This document shows, one piece after another, positions 52,477 through 61,966 of a stretch of DNA of 64,000 bases. The stretch's first letter is position 1, and each line of letters starts with the position of its first letter. Made by a program: the position numbers and the translations under genes. Location of the stretch: NCBI RefSeq assembly GCF_001693415.1, contig NZ_MAKX01000024.1, forward strand, positions 145,303 to 209,302, given 5' to 3'. A model generated the notes under the pieces. It saw nothing but the letters and a program-made list of their open reading frames with translations. It had not been told where the DNA came from and searched no databases. This DNA is from Tenacibaculum soleae (GTDB lineage Bacteria > Bacteroidota > Bacteroidia > Flavobacteriales > Flavobacteriaceae).

Positions 52477-53235
52477 ATGATTCCAAAAATTATTCACTTC
52501 TGTTGGTATGGAAAAGGAGAGTACAACGAAACAATAAAGAAATGCATAGCTTCTTGGGAAGAAAAGTTACCTGATTATACAATTAAAAGATGGGATGAAA
52601 CAAATACACCGTTTGATAAACTTCCTTTTCTAAGATTGCTTTACAAGCAAAAAAAATGGTCTTTTATTACCGATTATGTTCGGTTATATGCTTTGTATAA
52701 AGAAGGAGGAGTTTATATGGATACAGATATAGAGATGTTAAAAAGATTTGATGAGTTACATAAAGAAGAAGCTTTTACAGGTTTTCAAACAGATATGATT
52801 TCTTCTCCTTTTCCTGTAGCAGCTGGTATTATTGGAGCAAAAAAAGGTAATTCTTTTATATTGGATTGTATTAAAGAAACGGAAAAGAAGCAACGTTTGA
52901 AATTTAATGGAATGGGAGGGCCTCCTATTTTAACAAAAGTATTAAAAGATTATGGTTTGAAAGTATATAAAACGCAAACTATAAAAGATGTATTAGTATT
53001 GGATAAAAAATATTTTTACCCATTTTATATTACTGAAAAGTTTACAGAAACTTGTATTAAACCTGAAACAATTTGTATTCATTGGTGGCAAGATTCTTGG
53101 GGTAATAAGAAAAAAGGAGGGACGTATATTTTAGATAGTTTAAGTAGAAAATTACAAAAATTGCCGCTAATTTTGTTAAATAGGATAAGATTTAATTTTT
53201 TTAAAAAAAGTTTTTATCTAATAAATAATTTATAA
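52477..53235 (+). CDS. GT32-type capsular/LPS glycosyltransferase
   Basis: Protein of 252 aa. The family entry IPKIIHFCWYGKGEYNETIK, the sugar-donor loop TDYVRLYALYKEGGVYMDTD with the DxD, and EAFTGFQTD and GPPILTKVL mark the Gly_transf_sug family of polysaccharide transferases. It acts on nucleotide sugars in the cytoplasm for O-antigen or capsule. It is the first of a plus-strand run with a second glycosyltransferase 33 bp downstream. Confidence 0.93.
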   Translation: MIPKIIHFCWYGKGEYNETIKKCIASWEEKLPDYTIKRWDETNTPFDKLPFLRLLYKQKKWSFITDYVRLYALYKEGGVYMDTDIEMLKRFDELHKEEAFTGFQTDMISSPFPVAAGIIGAKKGNSFILDCIKETEKKQRLKFNGMGGPPILTKVLKDYGLKVYKTQTIKDVLVLDKKYFYPFYITEKFTETCIKPETICIHWWQDSWGNKKKGGTYILDSLSRKLQKLPLILLNRIRFNFFKKSFYLINNL

Positions 53236-53268
53236 GATAAATAAAAAAACACTTTTTAATATACATAT

Positions 53269-54111
53269 ATGTTTTTATCTATTGTTATTCCTGTTTATAA
53301 TACGCCTATAGCTTTTTTAAGTGAATGTATTGAAAGTTTAGATCACATTCCATTGTCAATTGCTTACGAAGTCATAATTGTAAATGATGAATCTACAAAT
53401 GAAGATACACTAAATTATTTATCAAATTTAGATAAAAAAAAGTATCATATAATTTATAAAAAAAATGGAGGACCAGGCTCGGCTAGAAATGTAGGAATTA
53501 AAAAAGCGAAAGGAGAATATATTTTTCCTTTAGATGCTGATGATATACTAAATGGCGATTTTAGTTTATTTGTTACTTACCTTAAAGAAAACGATAGTGT
53601 AGATGTATTGTATGGAGATTTATTATATTTTGGAGATGTAAATAAAGTAGAAAAAAATCATGAATTTAATAAGATAGCATTATGGTTTGAAAATAACATA
53701 GTACCTATGTGTTCTTTTGTTAGAAGAAGCCTTTGGGAAAAAGTTGAAGGATTTGATGAGAACTTAAAGACTTTTGAAGATTATGATTTTTGGATTCAAT
53801 GCGCTGTTAAGGGAGGAGAATTTAAATATTTACCGATGTCTACTTATAAATACCGCGTTATTGATGACGGAGCTTCACGATATCAAAATACAAGAGAGTT
53901 GCATAAAAAATATTTTAAAATTATTAGAGATAGAGTACCTGTAAAGGAAATTACTTTTTTAGGTTTAATAAAATTTATGAAAGGATATTATTTAAAAAAA
54001 AGAAAAAAGAAAGATTCTTTTTTTACAAAAGTTATTAATTATGTCCGTACTTTTCTCAAAACAATAGAAATTTTAAAAAGAATTAGTTTATCTCTTTTTA
54101 GGAGAGTTTAA
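53269..54111 (+). CDS. Family-2 glycosyltransferase
   Basis: Protein of 280 aa. GT-A motifs are LSIVIPVYNTPIAFLSECIE, IIVNDESTNEDTL, GPGSARNVGIKKAKGEYIFP and LDADD (metal site), with acceptor-side FDENLKTFEDYDFWIQC. A C-terminal basic helix (KGYYLKKRKKKD) may contact the membrane. It probably extends an LPS or capsule oligosaccharide. The start is ATG 53269 after an AT-rich gap. The region 54112-54375 beyond it holds no gene. Confidence 0.93.
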   Translation: MFLSIVIPVYNTPIAFLSECIESLDHIPLSIAYEVIIVNDESTNEDTLNYLSNLDKKKYHIIYKKNGGPGSARNVGIKKAKGEYIFPLDADDILNGDFSLFVTYLKENDSVDVLYGDLLYFGDVNKVEKNHEFNKIALWFENNIVPMCSFVRRSLWEKVEGFDENLKTFEDYDFWIQCAVKGGEFKYLPMSTYKYRVIDDGASRYQNTRELHKKYFKIIRDRVPVKEITFLGLIKFMKGYYLKKRKKKDSFFTKVINYVRTFLKTIEILKRISLSLFRRV

Positions 54112-54344
54112 ATTATAATAGATTATTTTCATTAAGCTTTTTACTAGATATTAATTATTTTTAAGTAGATTTTATATTATAAGAGAAGAAAATACTTGAA
54201 AATAAATAAGGATTTAATCTTTAAGATATTAAATATATTTATAAGATGTAGCTAGAAGAATAATGTATATACTTAAAAGTATTATTATTTTAAATGGTAT
54301 GATTTGGTCTTTTAATATCATTTTAATTACTGTATAATATATAG

Positions 54345-54352
54345 TAGATTTG
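54345..54352 (+). promoter_or_regulatory. Putative -7 element of the sulfatase gene
   Basis: TAGATTTG matches TAnnTTTG and lies 23 bp before the ATG at 54376. A matching -33 was not seen. Confidence 0.4.
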
Positions 54353-54375
54353 CGAAAAAGATAAAAAAACAATTT

Positions 54376-56373
54376 ATGCGCTTTAAACTCCCTAATTATT
54401 TAAGATTTTTATTCATAAACATTTTTTGTTTGTTTGGATTTCTATTCTTATTAAGAATAATTTTTTACTTTTTATTTATAAGTGATTTAACTATAAATTC
54501 AGATGAAATTAACAAATCTCTTTTTTTAGGATTGCGTTTTGATTTAAAGTTGGCTATAATTGCATTTATACCATTAGCTTTATTTTACATATTAGTAAGG
54601 AATTTTTTTAAAAAAGGAATTTTCAAAAATATATATATAGTATATACAACTGTCATATATATAATACTATTAGCATTTTATCTATTTGATTATGGGCATT
54701 ATGCTTATTTAGATTTACGCTTAAATGCTAATGCTCTGCGTTTTTTAGGTAATTTAAATATCTCAACTCAATTTGTTTTTGATACATATCCGGTATATAA
54801 AGGGGCTATTGGTTTTATTATATTCATTTATATAATAATAAAAATTAATAATTTTATTTATCAAGCTTTTAAGAAAAGAGATTTTATATCCTCAAAAAAA
54901 AGTAAAATAGTATTTTCAATAATAACAACACTTCTTTTAGCTTTTGGTATTTTTAGTAGTGTGCAGCATTACCCATTACGTTGGAGCCAGGCTTTTTTTT
55001 CAAAAAATAAAAGTGTAAATCAATTTACTTTAAATCCTGTATTGTACTTTTTTGATAGCTTTAAATTTAGAAACGAAAGTTATGATATAAACGAAACAAA
55101 AAAATATGCTGGAGTAATTAATAAACATTTAGGAATACCATCTGATAGTTTACTATTTAAAAAGAGTTTTACTTTTTCAGATAGCCTTAAAGTAAAAAAG
55201 CCTAATGTGGTTTTTGTAATGTTAGAATCCCTAGGAAATGCTTCATTGGGATATTACGGAAACCCACTTAAAGTTACTCCAACAATAGATAGCCTATTAA
55301 ATAATAGTGTTAATTTTACGAATCATTATGTACCTAAGGTATCAACGGCAGCATCAGTTTTTGGGAGTATTACGGGATTACCTGATGTTGTTAATGTACG
55401 TACAGCTTCAAGAAACCCAATGATTATAAACCAACGTGTTTTATTTGATCAGTTTAAAGGTTATAAGAAGCTATATTTTATTGGAGGAAGTGCAAATTGG
55501 GCTAATATACGTGCGGTTTTCCAGTCTAATATAAAAGGATTAAAAATTTATGAAGAAGGAGCTTATAAGCATGAAGATAGAGCCGATGTTTGGGGAATAG
55601 ATGATTATGATTTATTTAAAGAGTCTAATAAAGAGCTTGAAGAATTACACAAAAAAGAAGAACCTTTTGTTGCTTTTATACAAACAGCCACTAATCACCA
55701 ACCATTTACAGTACCAGAAAAAAGAGATAGTTTTGTACCTATAAAAGAAATTGATGAATCAGTATTAAAAGAAGCAGGCTCGCGTACTTTAGCTCAAGTA
55801 AATGGTATTCGTTATTTAGATTTTAACATAAAACGATTTTTAGAAAGAGCAAAGAAATCAGGTTATCATGATAATACCATATTTGTTTTTTTTGGTGATC
55901 ATCAAGATCATCAGATGGGAGTAGGCTTAGTAAAACATTACAAACCAACTGAAAGTAAATTAGGCGTTTTAACACATAATGTACCTTTGTTTATACATGC
56001 TCCTAAATTACTAAAGCCAAGAGTATTTACTAAACACATGAACTTAGTAGACATGTTTCCAACAACAATGGCGTTAGCAAAAATTAATTATACAAACTAT
56101 ACTTTAGGTGTTAATGTTTTAGATACAATACCACGTACTAATTTTTCTTTTATATACAGATATTTAAACGGAGAACCTGCCTCTGGGGTTGTTCAGGATT
56201 CGTTATTTTATTATCAAACGGTTTTAAGCAAAAAGTCAAAATTAATAAACCTTAATGATACAAGTTTAAATGATATAAGTGACAAACATCCAAATAAAAA
56301 TAAAGAAATGGATAGTTTATTAAATGCCTTTTATCAGAGTACAAAATATCTTTATTTTAACAATAAAAAATAA
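54376..56373 (+). CDS. LTA synthase family protein (membrane sulfatase-fold phosphotransferase)
   Basis: Protein of 665 aa. Five N-terminal TM helices lie between about residues 8 and 200. The periplasmic sulfatase/alkaline-phosphatase domain contains NVVFVMLESLGNASLGYYG (first metal Glu), HYVPKVSTAASVFGSITGLP around the nucleophile Thr, and FVFFGDHQDHQMG with the second-site Asp and His. The family includes LtaS and the phosphoethanolamine/phosphoglycerol transferases of Gram-negatives, so it probably decorates surface glycolipids. It is followed at 10 bp by the tsaC-like gene. Confidence 0.92.
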   Translation: MRFKLPNYLRFLFINIFCLFGFLFLLRIIFYFLFISDLTINSDEINKSLFLGLRFDLKLAIIAFIPLALFYILVRNFFKKGIFKNIYIVYTTVIYIILLAFYLFDYGHYAYLDLRLNANALRFLGNLNISTQFVFDTYPVYKGAIGFIIFIYIIIKINNFIYQAFKKRDFISSKKSKIVFSIITTLLLAFGIFSSVQHYPLRWSQAFFSKNKSVNQFTLNPVLYFFDSFKFRNESYDINETKKYAGVINKHLGIPSDSLLFKKSFTFSDSLKVKKPNVVFVMLESLGNASLGYYGNPLKVTPTIDSLLNNSVNFTNHYVPKVSTAASVFGSITGLPDVVNVRTASRNPMIINQRVLFDQFKGYKKLYFIGGSANWANIRAVFQSNIKGLKIYEEGAYKHEDRADVWGIDDYDLFKESNKELEELHKKEEPFVAFIQTATNHQPFTVPEKRDSFVPIKEIDESVLKEAGSRTLAQVNGIRYLDFNIKRFLERAKKSGYHDNTIFVFFGDHQDHQMGVGLVKHYKPTESKLGVLTHNVPLFIHAPKLLKPRVFTKHMNLVDMFPTTMALAKINYTNYTLGVNVLDTIPRTNFSFIYRYLNGEPASGVVQDSLFYYQTVLSKKSKLINLNDTSLNDISDKHPNKNKEMDSLLNAFYQSTKYLYFNNKK

Positions 56374-56383
56374 TTAATTTCTG

Positions 56384-56932
56384 ATGTTTAAAAACATTCT
56401 TAAAAAATTAAATGCAGGAAAAATTATTTTGTACCCAACAGATACTGTTTGGGGAATAGGATGTGATGCTACAAATGAAGCAGCTGTAAAAAACATCTAT
56501 CAACTAAAAGAAAGAGAAGAGTCTAAAAGCCTTATAATTTTAGTTTCTTCAATAGATATGTTAAAGGAATATGTTTTAGAAATTCCTGATGAAGCTATTA
56601 AAATTTTAAATAGATTTAAAAAGCCAACAACTATAATATATAATAATCCGATAAGGTTGGCTAAAAATACTATTGCTTCTGATAATTCAATAGCTATTAG
56701 AATACCTAAAGATGAGTTTTGTATTGAAATGATTGAAAGATTTGGTAAACCTATTGTTTCTACATCGGCAAACGTAAGTGGAGAACCAACACCCAAATCG
56801 TTTTCAGAAATAAGTAAAGCTATTTTAAATAATGTTGATTATACAGTACCTTTACATCAAAATAGAATTAATAAAAAGTCGTCTACTATTTTAAAAATTG
56901 AAGATGATCAAATAAAGGTTATTAGAGAATAA
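56384..56932 (+). CDS. L-threonylcarbamoyladenylate synthase-type protein (Sua5/YciO/YrdC/TsaC family)
   Basis: Protein of 182 aa. The YrdC-fold entry KLNAGKIILYPTDTVWGIGC, ERE-like LKEREESKSLIILVSS, the ATP-binding IAIRIPKDEF and the PIVSTSANVSGEPTP motif with conserved Ser and Asn match TsaC/YrdC. It supplies threonylcarbamoyl-AMP for t6A37 in tRNA. It sits 4 bp before the tRNA nucleotidyltransferase gene, giving a small tRNA-maturation pair. A single-domain form (without the Sua5 domain) is normal. YciO-type function cannot be excluded. Confidence 0.9.
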   Translation: MFKNILKKLNAGKIILYPTDTVWGIGCDATNEAAVKNIYQLKEREESKSLIILVSSIDMLKEYVLEIPDEAIKILNRFKKPTTIIYNNPIRLAKNTIASDNSIAIRIPKDEFCIEMIERFGKPIVSTSANVSGEPTPKSFSEISKAILNNVDYTVPLHQNRINKKSSTILKIEDDQIKVIRE

Positions 56933-56936
56933 TTAA

Positions 56937-58355
56937 ATGCAAGAACAATATTTTAAAGAAGCAATTTCTGCTGAAATATTTCAATATATAAGTAAAGCAG
57001 CCGAAGAATTACAATTAGAAAGTTATGTGATTGGAGGTTTTGTACGAGATTTTATTTTACAAAGAGGTACCGCAAAAGATATTGATGTAGTTGCTATTGG
57101 TAGTGGAATTGAGTTGGCTGAAAAAGTAGCTTCTTTGTTACCAAACAAACCAAAAGTTCAAGTTTTTAAAACGTACGGAACAGCAATGTTACGTTTTAAA
57201 GAGATTGAAATAGAGTTTGTAGGGGCTCGTAAAGAATCTTATAAAGAAAATAGTAGGAATCCAGAAGTGAAGTCAGGGACTTTACAAGATGATCAAAATA
57301 GGCGTGATTTTACAATAAACGCATTAGCTTTAAGTTTAAATAAAGACAATTTCGGGCTATTACTAGATCCTTTTAATGGAATAGCTGATTTACAAGCTAA
57401 AATTATAAAAACACCGTTAGATCCAGATATTACCTATTCTGATGATCCTTTGCGAATGATGAGAGCCATTCGTTTTGCTACGCAATTAAACTTTAAAATA
57501 GAAGCAGAGTCGTTAAGTGCCATTGCTAAAAATGCAAAAAGAATCGATATTATTACCAAGGAAAGAATAATCGTTGAGTTGAATAAGATTTTAGAAGCCA
57601 AAAAGCCTTCAATTGGTTTTTTACTTTTAGAAGAAACAGGGTTATTAAATAGAATTATTCCTGAATTAATTGCATTAAAAGGAGTAGAGGAAGTTGAAGG
57701 TCAAAAGCATAAAGATAATTTTTATCACACCTTAGAGGTTGTTGATAATATAGCTGTAAACACTGAGGATGTTTGGCTACGTTGGGCAGCTTTATTACAC
57801 GATATAGGTAAAGCACCTACAAAACGTTATCATAAAAAACAAGGATGGACGTTTCATGCACATGAGTTTGTAGGTTCTAAAATGGTATTTAAATTATTTA
57901 AACGCTTAAAAATGCCCTTAAATAATAAAATGAAATTTGTTCAAAAAATGGTCATGTTAAGTTCACGACCAATTGTGTTAGCAAGTGATGTAACAGATTC
58001 GGCTGTTCGTAGATTAGTTTTTGATGCTGGTGATGATGTAGATTCTTTAATGACTTTATGTGAAGCTGATATTACAACCAAAAACGCTAAGAAATTTAAT
58101 CGTTACCATAAAAACTTTGAACTTGTTCGTAAAAAAATTAAAGAAGTAGAAGAGCGAGATAAAGTGCGTAATTTTCAACCACCAATTACAGGAGAGGAAA
58201 TAATGAAAGCTTTTAATTTAACCCCATGTAGAGAAATAGGAGTAATAAAAGAAGCTATAAAAGAAGCTATTTTAGAGGGCGAAATAGCTAATGAACATGA
58301 GGTTTGTTATGAGTATATGCTAACTAAGGGGCAACAATTAGGATTAAAAAAATAA
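56937..58355 (+). CDS. CCA tRNA nucleotidyltransferase/poly(A) polymerase family with HD domain
   Basis: Protein of 472 aa. The nucleotidyltransferase head is VIGGFVRDFILQRGTAKDID, with DIDVV as the metal-binding pair. It is followed by LQDDQNRRDFTINALAL, the RRDF motif, and DPDITYSDDPLRMMRAIRFA. The C-terminal HD phosphohydrolase has LRWAALLHDIGKAPTKR and HAHEFVGSKM. It adds or repairs the 3' CCA of tRNAs; the HD domain removes terminal 2',3'-cyclic phosphate in relatives. It is linked to the tsaC-like gene. Confidence 0.94.
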   Translation: MQEQYFKEAISAEIFQYISKAAEELQLESYVIGGFVRDFILQRGTAKDIDVVAIGSGIELAEKVASLLPNKPKVQVFKTYGTAMLRFKEIEIEFVGARKESYKENSRNPEVKSGTLQDDQNRRDFTINALALSLNKDNFGLLLDPFNGIADLQAKIIKTPLDPDITYSDDPLRMMRAIRFATQLNFKIEAESLSAIAKNAKRIDIITKERIIVELNKILEAKKPSIGFLLLEETGLLNRIIPELIALKGVEEVEGQKHKDNFYHTLEVVDNIAVNTEDVWLRWAALLHDIGKAPTKRYHKKQGWTFHAHEFVGSKMVFKLFKRLKMPLNNKMKFVQKMVMLSSRPIVLASDVTDSAVRRLVFDAGDDVDSLMTLCEADITTKNAKKFNRYHKNFELVRKKIKEVEERDKVRNFQPPITGEEIMKAFNLTPCREIGVIKEAIKEAILEGEIANEHEVCYEYMLTKGQQLGLKK

Positions 58356-58358
58356 ATC

Positions 58359-58396
58359 AATAAAAAAGGGAAGTTTTAAAACTTCCCTTTTTTATT
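58359..58396. terminator. Long perfect palindromic terminator
   Basis: The core AAAAAAGGGAAGTTTT (58362-58377) and its complement (58378-58393) extend to 19-bp arms over 58359-58396 with no loop bases. It lies between the convergent tRNA-enzyme gene (stop 58355) and the exporter gene (stop 58395). Confidence 0.85.
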
Positions 58397-60224
58397 ATGT
58401 TAATGACTGCATGGAAACTAACTTAAAATATTCTCCTTTTTTGGCAAGTAATTCATCATGTTTACCTTGTTCAACTATCTTCCCTTTTTTCATTACAACA
58501 ATTAAGTCAGCGTTTTGAATTGTTGATAAACGATGTGCAATAACTAAAGAAGTTCTGTTTTTCATCATTTTTTCTAAGGCTTGTTGAACCAATTGCTCAG
58601 ATTCAGTGTCTAAAGCTGAAGTTGCTTCATCTAACACCATTATAGGAGGGTTTTTTAAAACCGCACGAGCAATAGATAAACGTTGCTGTTGACCTCCTGA
58701 AAGAGAGTTACCTCCATCACCTATATTAGTATCATATTGATTTGGTAAATCTTTTATAAATTCATGTGCATTTGCAATTTTAGCAGCCTCTAATATAGTT
58801 TTGTCAATCGGGCTATCAATACCTAATGTTAAATTATTTTTAACAGAATCATTAAATAAAATAGATTGTTGTGTAACAATTCCCATTAACCCTCTTAACG
58901 ATTTTTTAGACATTTCTTTAATATCTACTCCATCAATTTCTATAATACCATCATTTACATCATAAAATCGAGTAATAAGGTTTGCTAAAGTAGATTTACC
59001 ACTTCCAGATTGTCCTACTAATGCTACAGTTTCCCCTTTTTTTATTGTTAGGGAAAAGTTTTTTAGTACATAATCATCTAAATATTTAAATGATATATTT
59101 TTAAAGGTGATTGCATTATCAAAGCTGTTTTTAATAAGAGCATTTTCTTTATCAATAATAGTGTTTTTAGTTTCTAAGATTTCTAAAACCCTCTGAGCTG
59201 ATGCATCGCCTTTTTGAATACCTGAATAAGCTGTTGCTATGGCTTTTGCTGGGTTTAATACTAAATAAAATAAACCAATGTATCCAAAAAAGTCTTGTGG
59301 TTTCATTGTTCCTTCTCCGGTTAAAACCAATTTACCTCCAAACCATAAAATAGCTATAATGGTAGTTACTCCTAAAAACTCGCTTGTTGGAGAAGCTAAG
59401 GTTTTTCTATGAATAACTTTTGTCATCAAACTAGAATAGTTTTTTGTAGATTTTTTAAATTTTTTATCAATTTTATTTTCAGCATTAAAACCTTTAATAA
59501 CTTTTAATCCAGTCAAAGTTTCTTCAATAAATGATAAAAAAAAGCCATTTTCTTGTTGTGCCAGTAACGAATTTGCTTTTAATTTTTTGCTAATTGATGA
59601 TATTATAAAACCCGAAACAGGTAATAAAATAAAAACAAAAAGAGTTAATTCTGCACTAATAGCAAACATAGATGCTAATGTAAAAACTATGGTTAAAGGT
59701 TCTCTTACAATTGTTTCTAACGAAGTTAAAAAAGAGTATTCTATTTCAGTGACATCAGATGTCATTCTAGAAATAGTATCACCTTTTCTCTTTTCTGAAA
59801 AATAAGAAATAGGTAATTCTAAAATTTTAGCGTATAAACTATCACGTAAATCTTTTACAACACCATTTCTTAAAAAAGCTAATACATATGATGCGAAATA
59901 TCTAAATAGATTTTTAAAGAAAAATAAAATAAATGATAGCATACAAATAAACAGTAAAGCTGTTTCAATACCACCACTTTCAATCATTTGAGTAACTTTA
60001 AAGTTTAAAGAACCTTGCACGTAATCTGAAATAGAGGAAAGACCAGTGTATTTGGGCTGTGTAAATGTTTTTTCTGTTTTTCCGAATAAAATACCTAACA
60101 CAGGAATAAATCCTAAGACAGATAACACATTAAAAATAGCATATAGGATATTAAAAAGAACATTTAATAGTGCGTATTTACGATAAGGTTTAGCGTACGC
60201 TAATATTTTTTTAAAATAATTCAT
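58395..60224 (-). CDS. ABC exporter with fused ATPase (MsbA-like)
   Basis: Protein of 609 aa. It has six TM helices in residues about 18-315 with the intracellular coupling helix (RKGDTISRMTSDVTEIEYSF), and an NBD with Walker A VGQSGSGKSTLA, signature LSGGQQQRLSIARAV and Walker B IMVLDEATSALD. It acts as a homodimer and flips lipids such as lipid A precursors, or exports drugs or peptides. The neighbours (glycosyltransferases, phosphosugar mutase) suit an envelope lipid role, but substrate is inferred. The start is 1 bp from the mutase stop, so they are an operon. Confidence 0.92.
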   Translation of the reverse strand: MNYFKKILAYAKPYRKYALLNVLFNILYAIFNVLSVLGFIPVLGILFGKTEKTFTQPKYTGLSSISDYVQGSLNFKVTQMIESGGIETALLFICMLSFILFFFKNLFRYFASYVLAFLRNGVVKDLRDSLYAKILELPISYFSEKRKGDTISRMTSDVTEIEYSFLTSLETIVREPLTIVFTLASMFAISAELTLFVFILLPVSGFIISSISKKLKANSLLAQQENGFFLSFIEETLTGLKVIKGFNAENKIDKKFKKSTKNYSSLMTKVIHRKTLASPTSEFLGVTTIIAILWFGGKLVLTGEGTMKPQDFFGYIGLFYLVLNPAKAIATAYSGIQKGDASAQRVLEILETKNTIIDKENALIKNSFDNAITFKNISFKYLDDYVLKNFSLTIKKGETVALVGQSGSGKSTLANLITRFYDVNDGIIEIDGVDIKEMSKKSLRGLMGIVTQQSILFNDSVKNNLTLGIDSPIDKTILEAAKIANAHEFIKDLPNQYDTNIGDGGNSLSGGQQQRLSIARAVLKNPPIMVLDEATSALDTESEQLVQQALEKMMKNRTSLVIAHRLSTIQNADLIVVMKKGKIVEQGKHDELLAKKGEYFKLVSMQSLT

Positions 60225-61934
60225 TTAAAAGTTAAGTTCTTTTATAATTCTTTGAATTTTTATATCTAATTCTTTTTCGATAGCAACAGCATTATCAATT
60301 GCGTCTAATTTTGATTTTACACTAAAATAAAACTTAATTTTAGGTTCTGTTCCACTAGGACGAGCCGCAATTTTAGTTCCATCTTCAGTTTGATATATTA
60401 AAACGTTAGATTTTGGAAGATCTATAACCATTTTTTCACCAGTAATTAGATTCTTTTTAATAGATGATTGATAGTCATATAAAAATTCCACCTTAGCGTT
60501 ATCTATTTCAGTAAACGGATTGTTACGTAAATCAACCATCATTTGTTTAATTTGCGCAGCACCATCCATTCCTTTTTTTACAATAGCAATTAAATGTTCT
60601 TTATAAAAATGATGACGGGTGTATAAGTTTAATAATTCGTTGTAAAACAAACTTTTATTTGCTTTTGAATGCGCAGCAATTTCACAAGCCAATAGGGCAG
60701 CGGTAACCGCGTCTTTATCGCGAACAAAATCACTAACCATGTATCCAAAACTTTCTTCACCACCACCAATAAAATTTAGTTCAGGGTGGTCTTTAATCAT
60801 TTTAGCAATCCATTTAAAACCAGTTAAACCAACTTTTGTTTCAACTCCATATGATGCTGCAATTTCATTTACTAAATTCGTAGATACGATGGTAGATCCT
60901 ACAAACTGTTTACCATTTAATTTTCCTTTATTTTTCCAATCATTAATTAAAAAGTCGGTCATCATACTCATGGTTTGATTTCCGTTTAATAATTTCATAT
61001 TGCCTTCTAAATCACGAACAGCAATACCAATTCTGTCCGAATCTGGATCGGTACCAATAACAATGTCAGCATCAATTTTATTTGCCAACTCAACTGCCAT
61101 TTTTAAAGCTGCTGGTTCTTCTGGATTTGGAGATTTTACCGTTGGGAAACTTCCGTTAGGCGCTTCTTGTTCCTTTACAATATGAACTTGCGTGTAACCA
61201 GCACGTTTTAAAACTTCTGGAATTAATTTAATAGCTGTTCCGTGTAAATTAGTAAAAACAATTTTTAAATTTTCACGCCCTTTTACATCAAAAGTTCCGT
61301 TTTTAATAGATGCTTGCCAAAAGGCCTCATCTACTTCTTTACCAATTAATTCAATTAAGTTTTCTTGTGCCTCAAATTTAATTTCAGAAAAAGCTAATGA
61401 ATTTACTTCGTTTATAATTTTTGTATCATGTGGTGGTACAATTTGCCCTCCGTCATTCCAATATACTTTGTAACCGTTATATTCTGGCGGATTATGAGAA
61501 GCTGTTAAAACAATACCAACATCGCAACCTAAATGATTTACCGCAAATGATAACTCGGGAGTAGGACGTAGGTCTTCAAAAAGAAATACCTTAATATTAT
61601 TAGCAGAAAACACATCGGCAACTACTTTTGATAACCATTTACTATCGTGACGACAGTCGTAACCAATGGCAACTTTTATTTCTTTATTAGGATAAGTTTG
61701 ATGTAAATAATTACTTAAACCTTGTGTTGCTTTACCTAAAGTATATTTATTAATTCGGTTGGTTCCTGCACCTACAATTCCGCGCATTCCTCCTGTACCA
61801 AATTCTAAATTTTTATAAAAACGATCTGCTAAATCATCAGAATTAGTATCGATTAATTGTTGAATTTCATTTTTGGTTTCTGTATCAAATGTATCAGATA
61901 ACCATAATTTTGCTTTGTTTAAAATCTCTTTCAT
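60225..61934 (-). CDS. Phospho-sugar mutase (phosphoglucomutase/phosphomannomutase, PgcA-type)
   Basis: Protein of 569 aa. The active-site phosphoserine is in LTASHNPPEYNGYKVYWNDG, the metal-binding loop is GTDPDSDRIGIA, the substrate loop GGGEESFGYMVSDFVRDKDA, and the phosphate-binding C-terminus ARPSGTEPKIKFYF. It interconverts hexose-1- and hexose-6-phosphates and feeds UDP-glucose or mannose for polysaccharides. It is the first gene of the operon with the MsbA-like exporter; the DPM1-like gene lies 32 bp beyond on the same strand. Confidence 0.95.
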   Translation of the reverse strand: MKEILNKAKLWLSDTFDTETKNEIQQLIDTNSDDLADRFYKNLEFGTGGMRGIVGAGTNRINKYTLGKATQGLSNYLHQTYPNKEIKVAIGYDCRHDSKWLSKVVADVFSANNIKVFLFEDLRPTPELSFAVNHLGCDVGIVLTASHNPPEYNGYKVYWNDGGQIVPPHDTKIINEVNSLAFSEIKFEAQENLIELIGKEVDEAFWQASIKNGTFDVKGRENLKIVFTNLHGTAIKLIPEVLKRAGYTQVHIVKEQEAPNGSFPTVKSPNPEEPAALKMAVELANKIDADIVIGTDPDSDRIGIAVRDLEGNMKLLNGNQTMSMMTDFLINDWKNKGKLNGKQFVGSTIVSTNLVNEIAASYGVETKVGLTGFKWIAKMIKDHPELNFIGGGEESFGYMVSDFVRDKDAVTAALLACEIAAHSKANKSLFYNELLNLYTRHHFYKEHLIAIVKKGMDGAAQIKQMMVDLRNNPFTEIDNAKVEFLYDYQSSIKKNLITGEKMVIDLPKSNVLIYQTEDGTKIAARPSGTEPKIKFYFSVKSKLDAIDNAVAIEKELDIKIQRIIKELNF

Positions 61935-61966
61935 TTGTCAAATTAAAACGTACAAAGATACGCGTT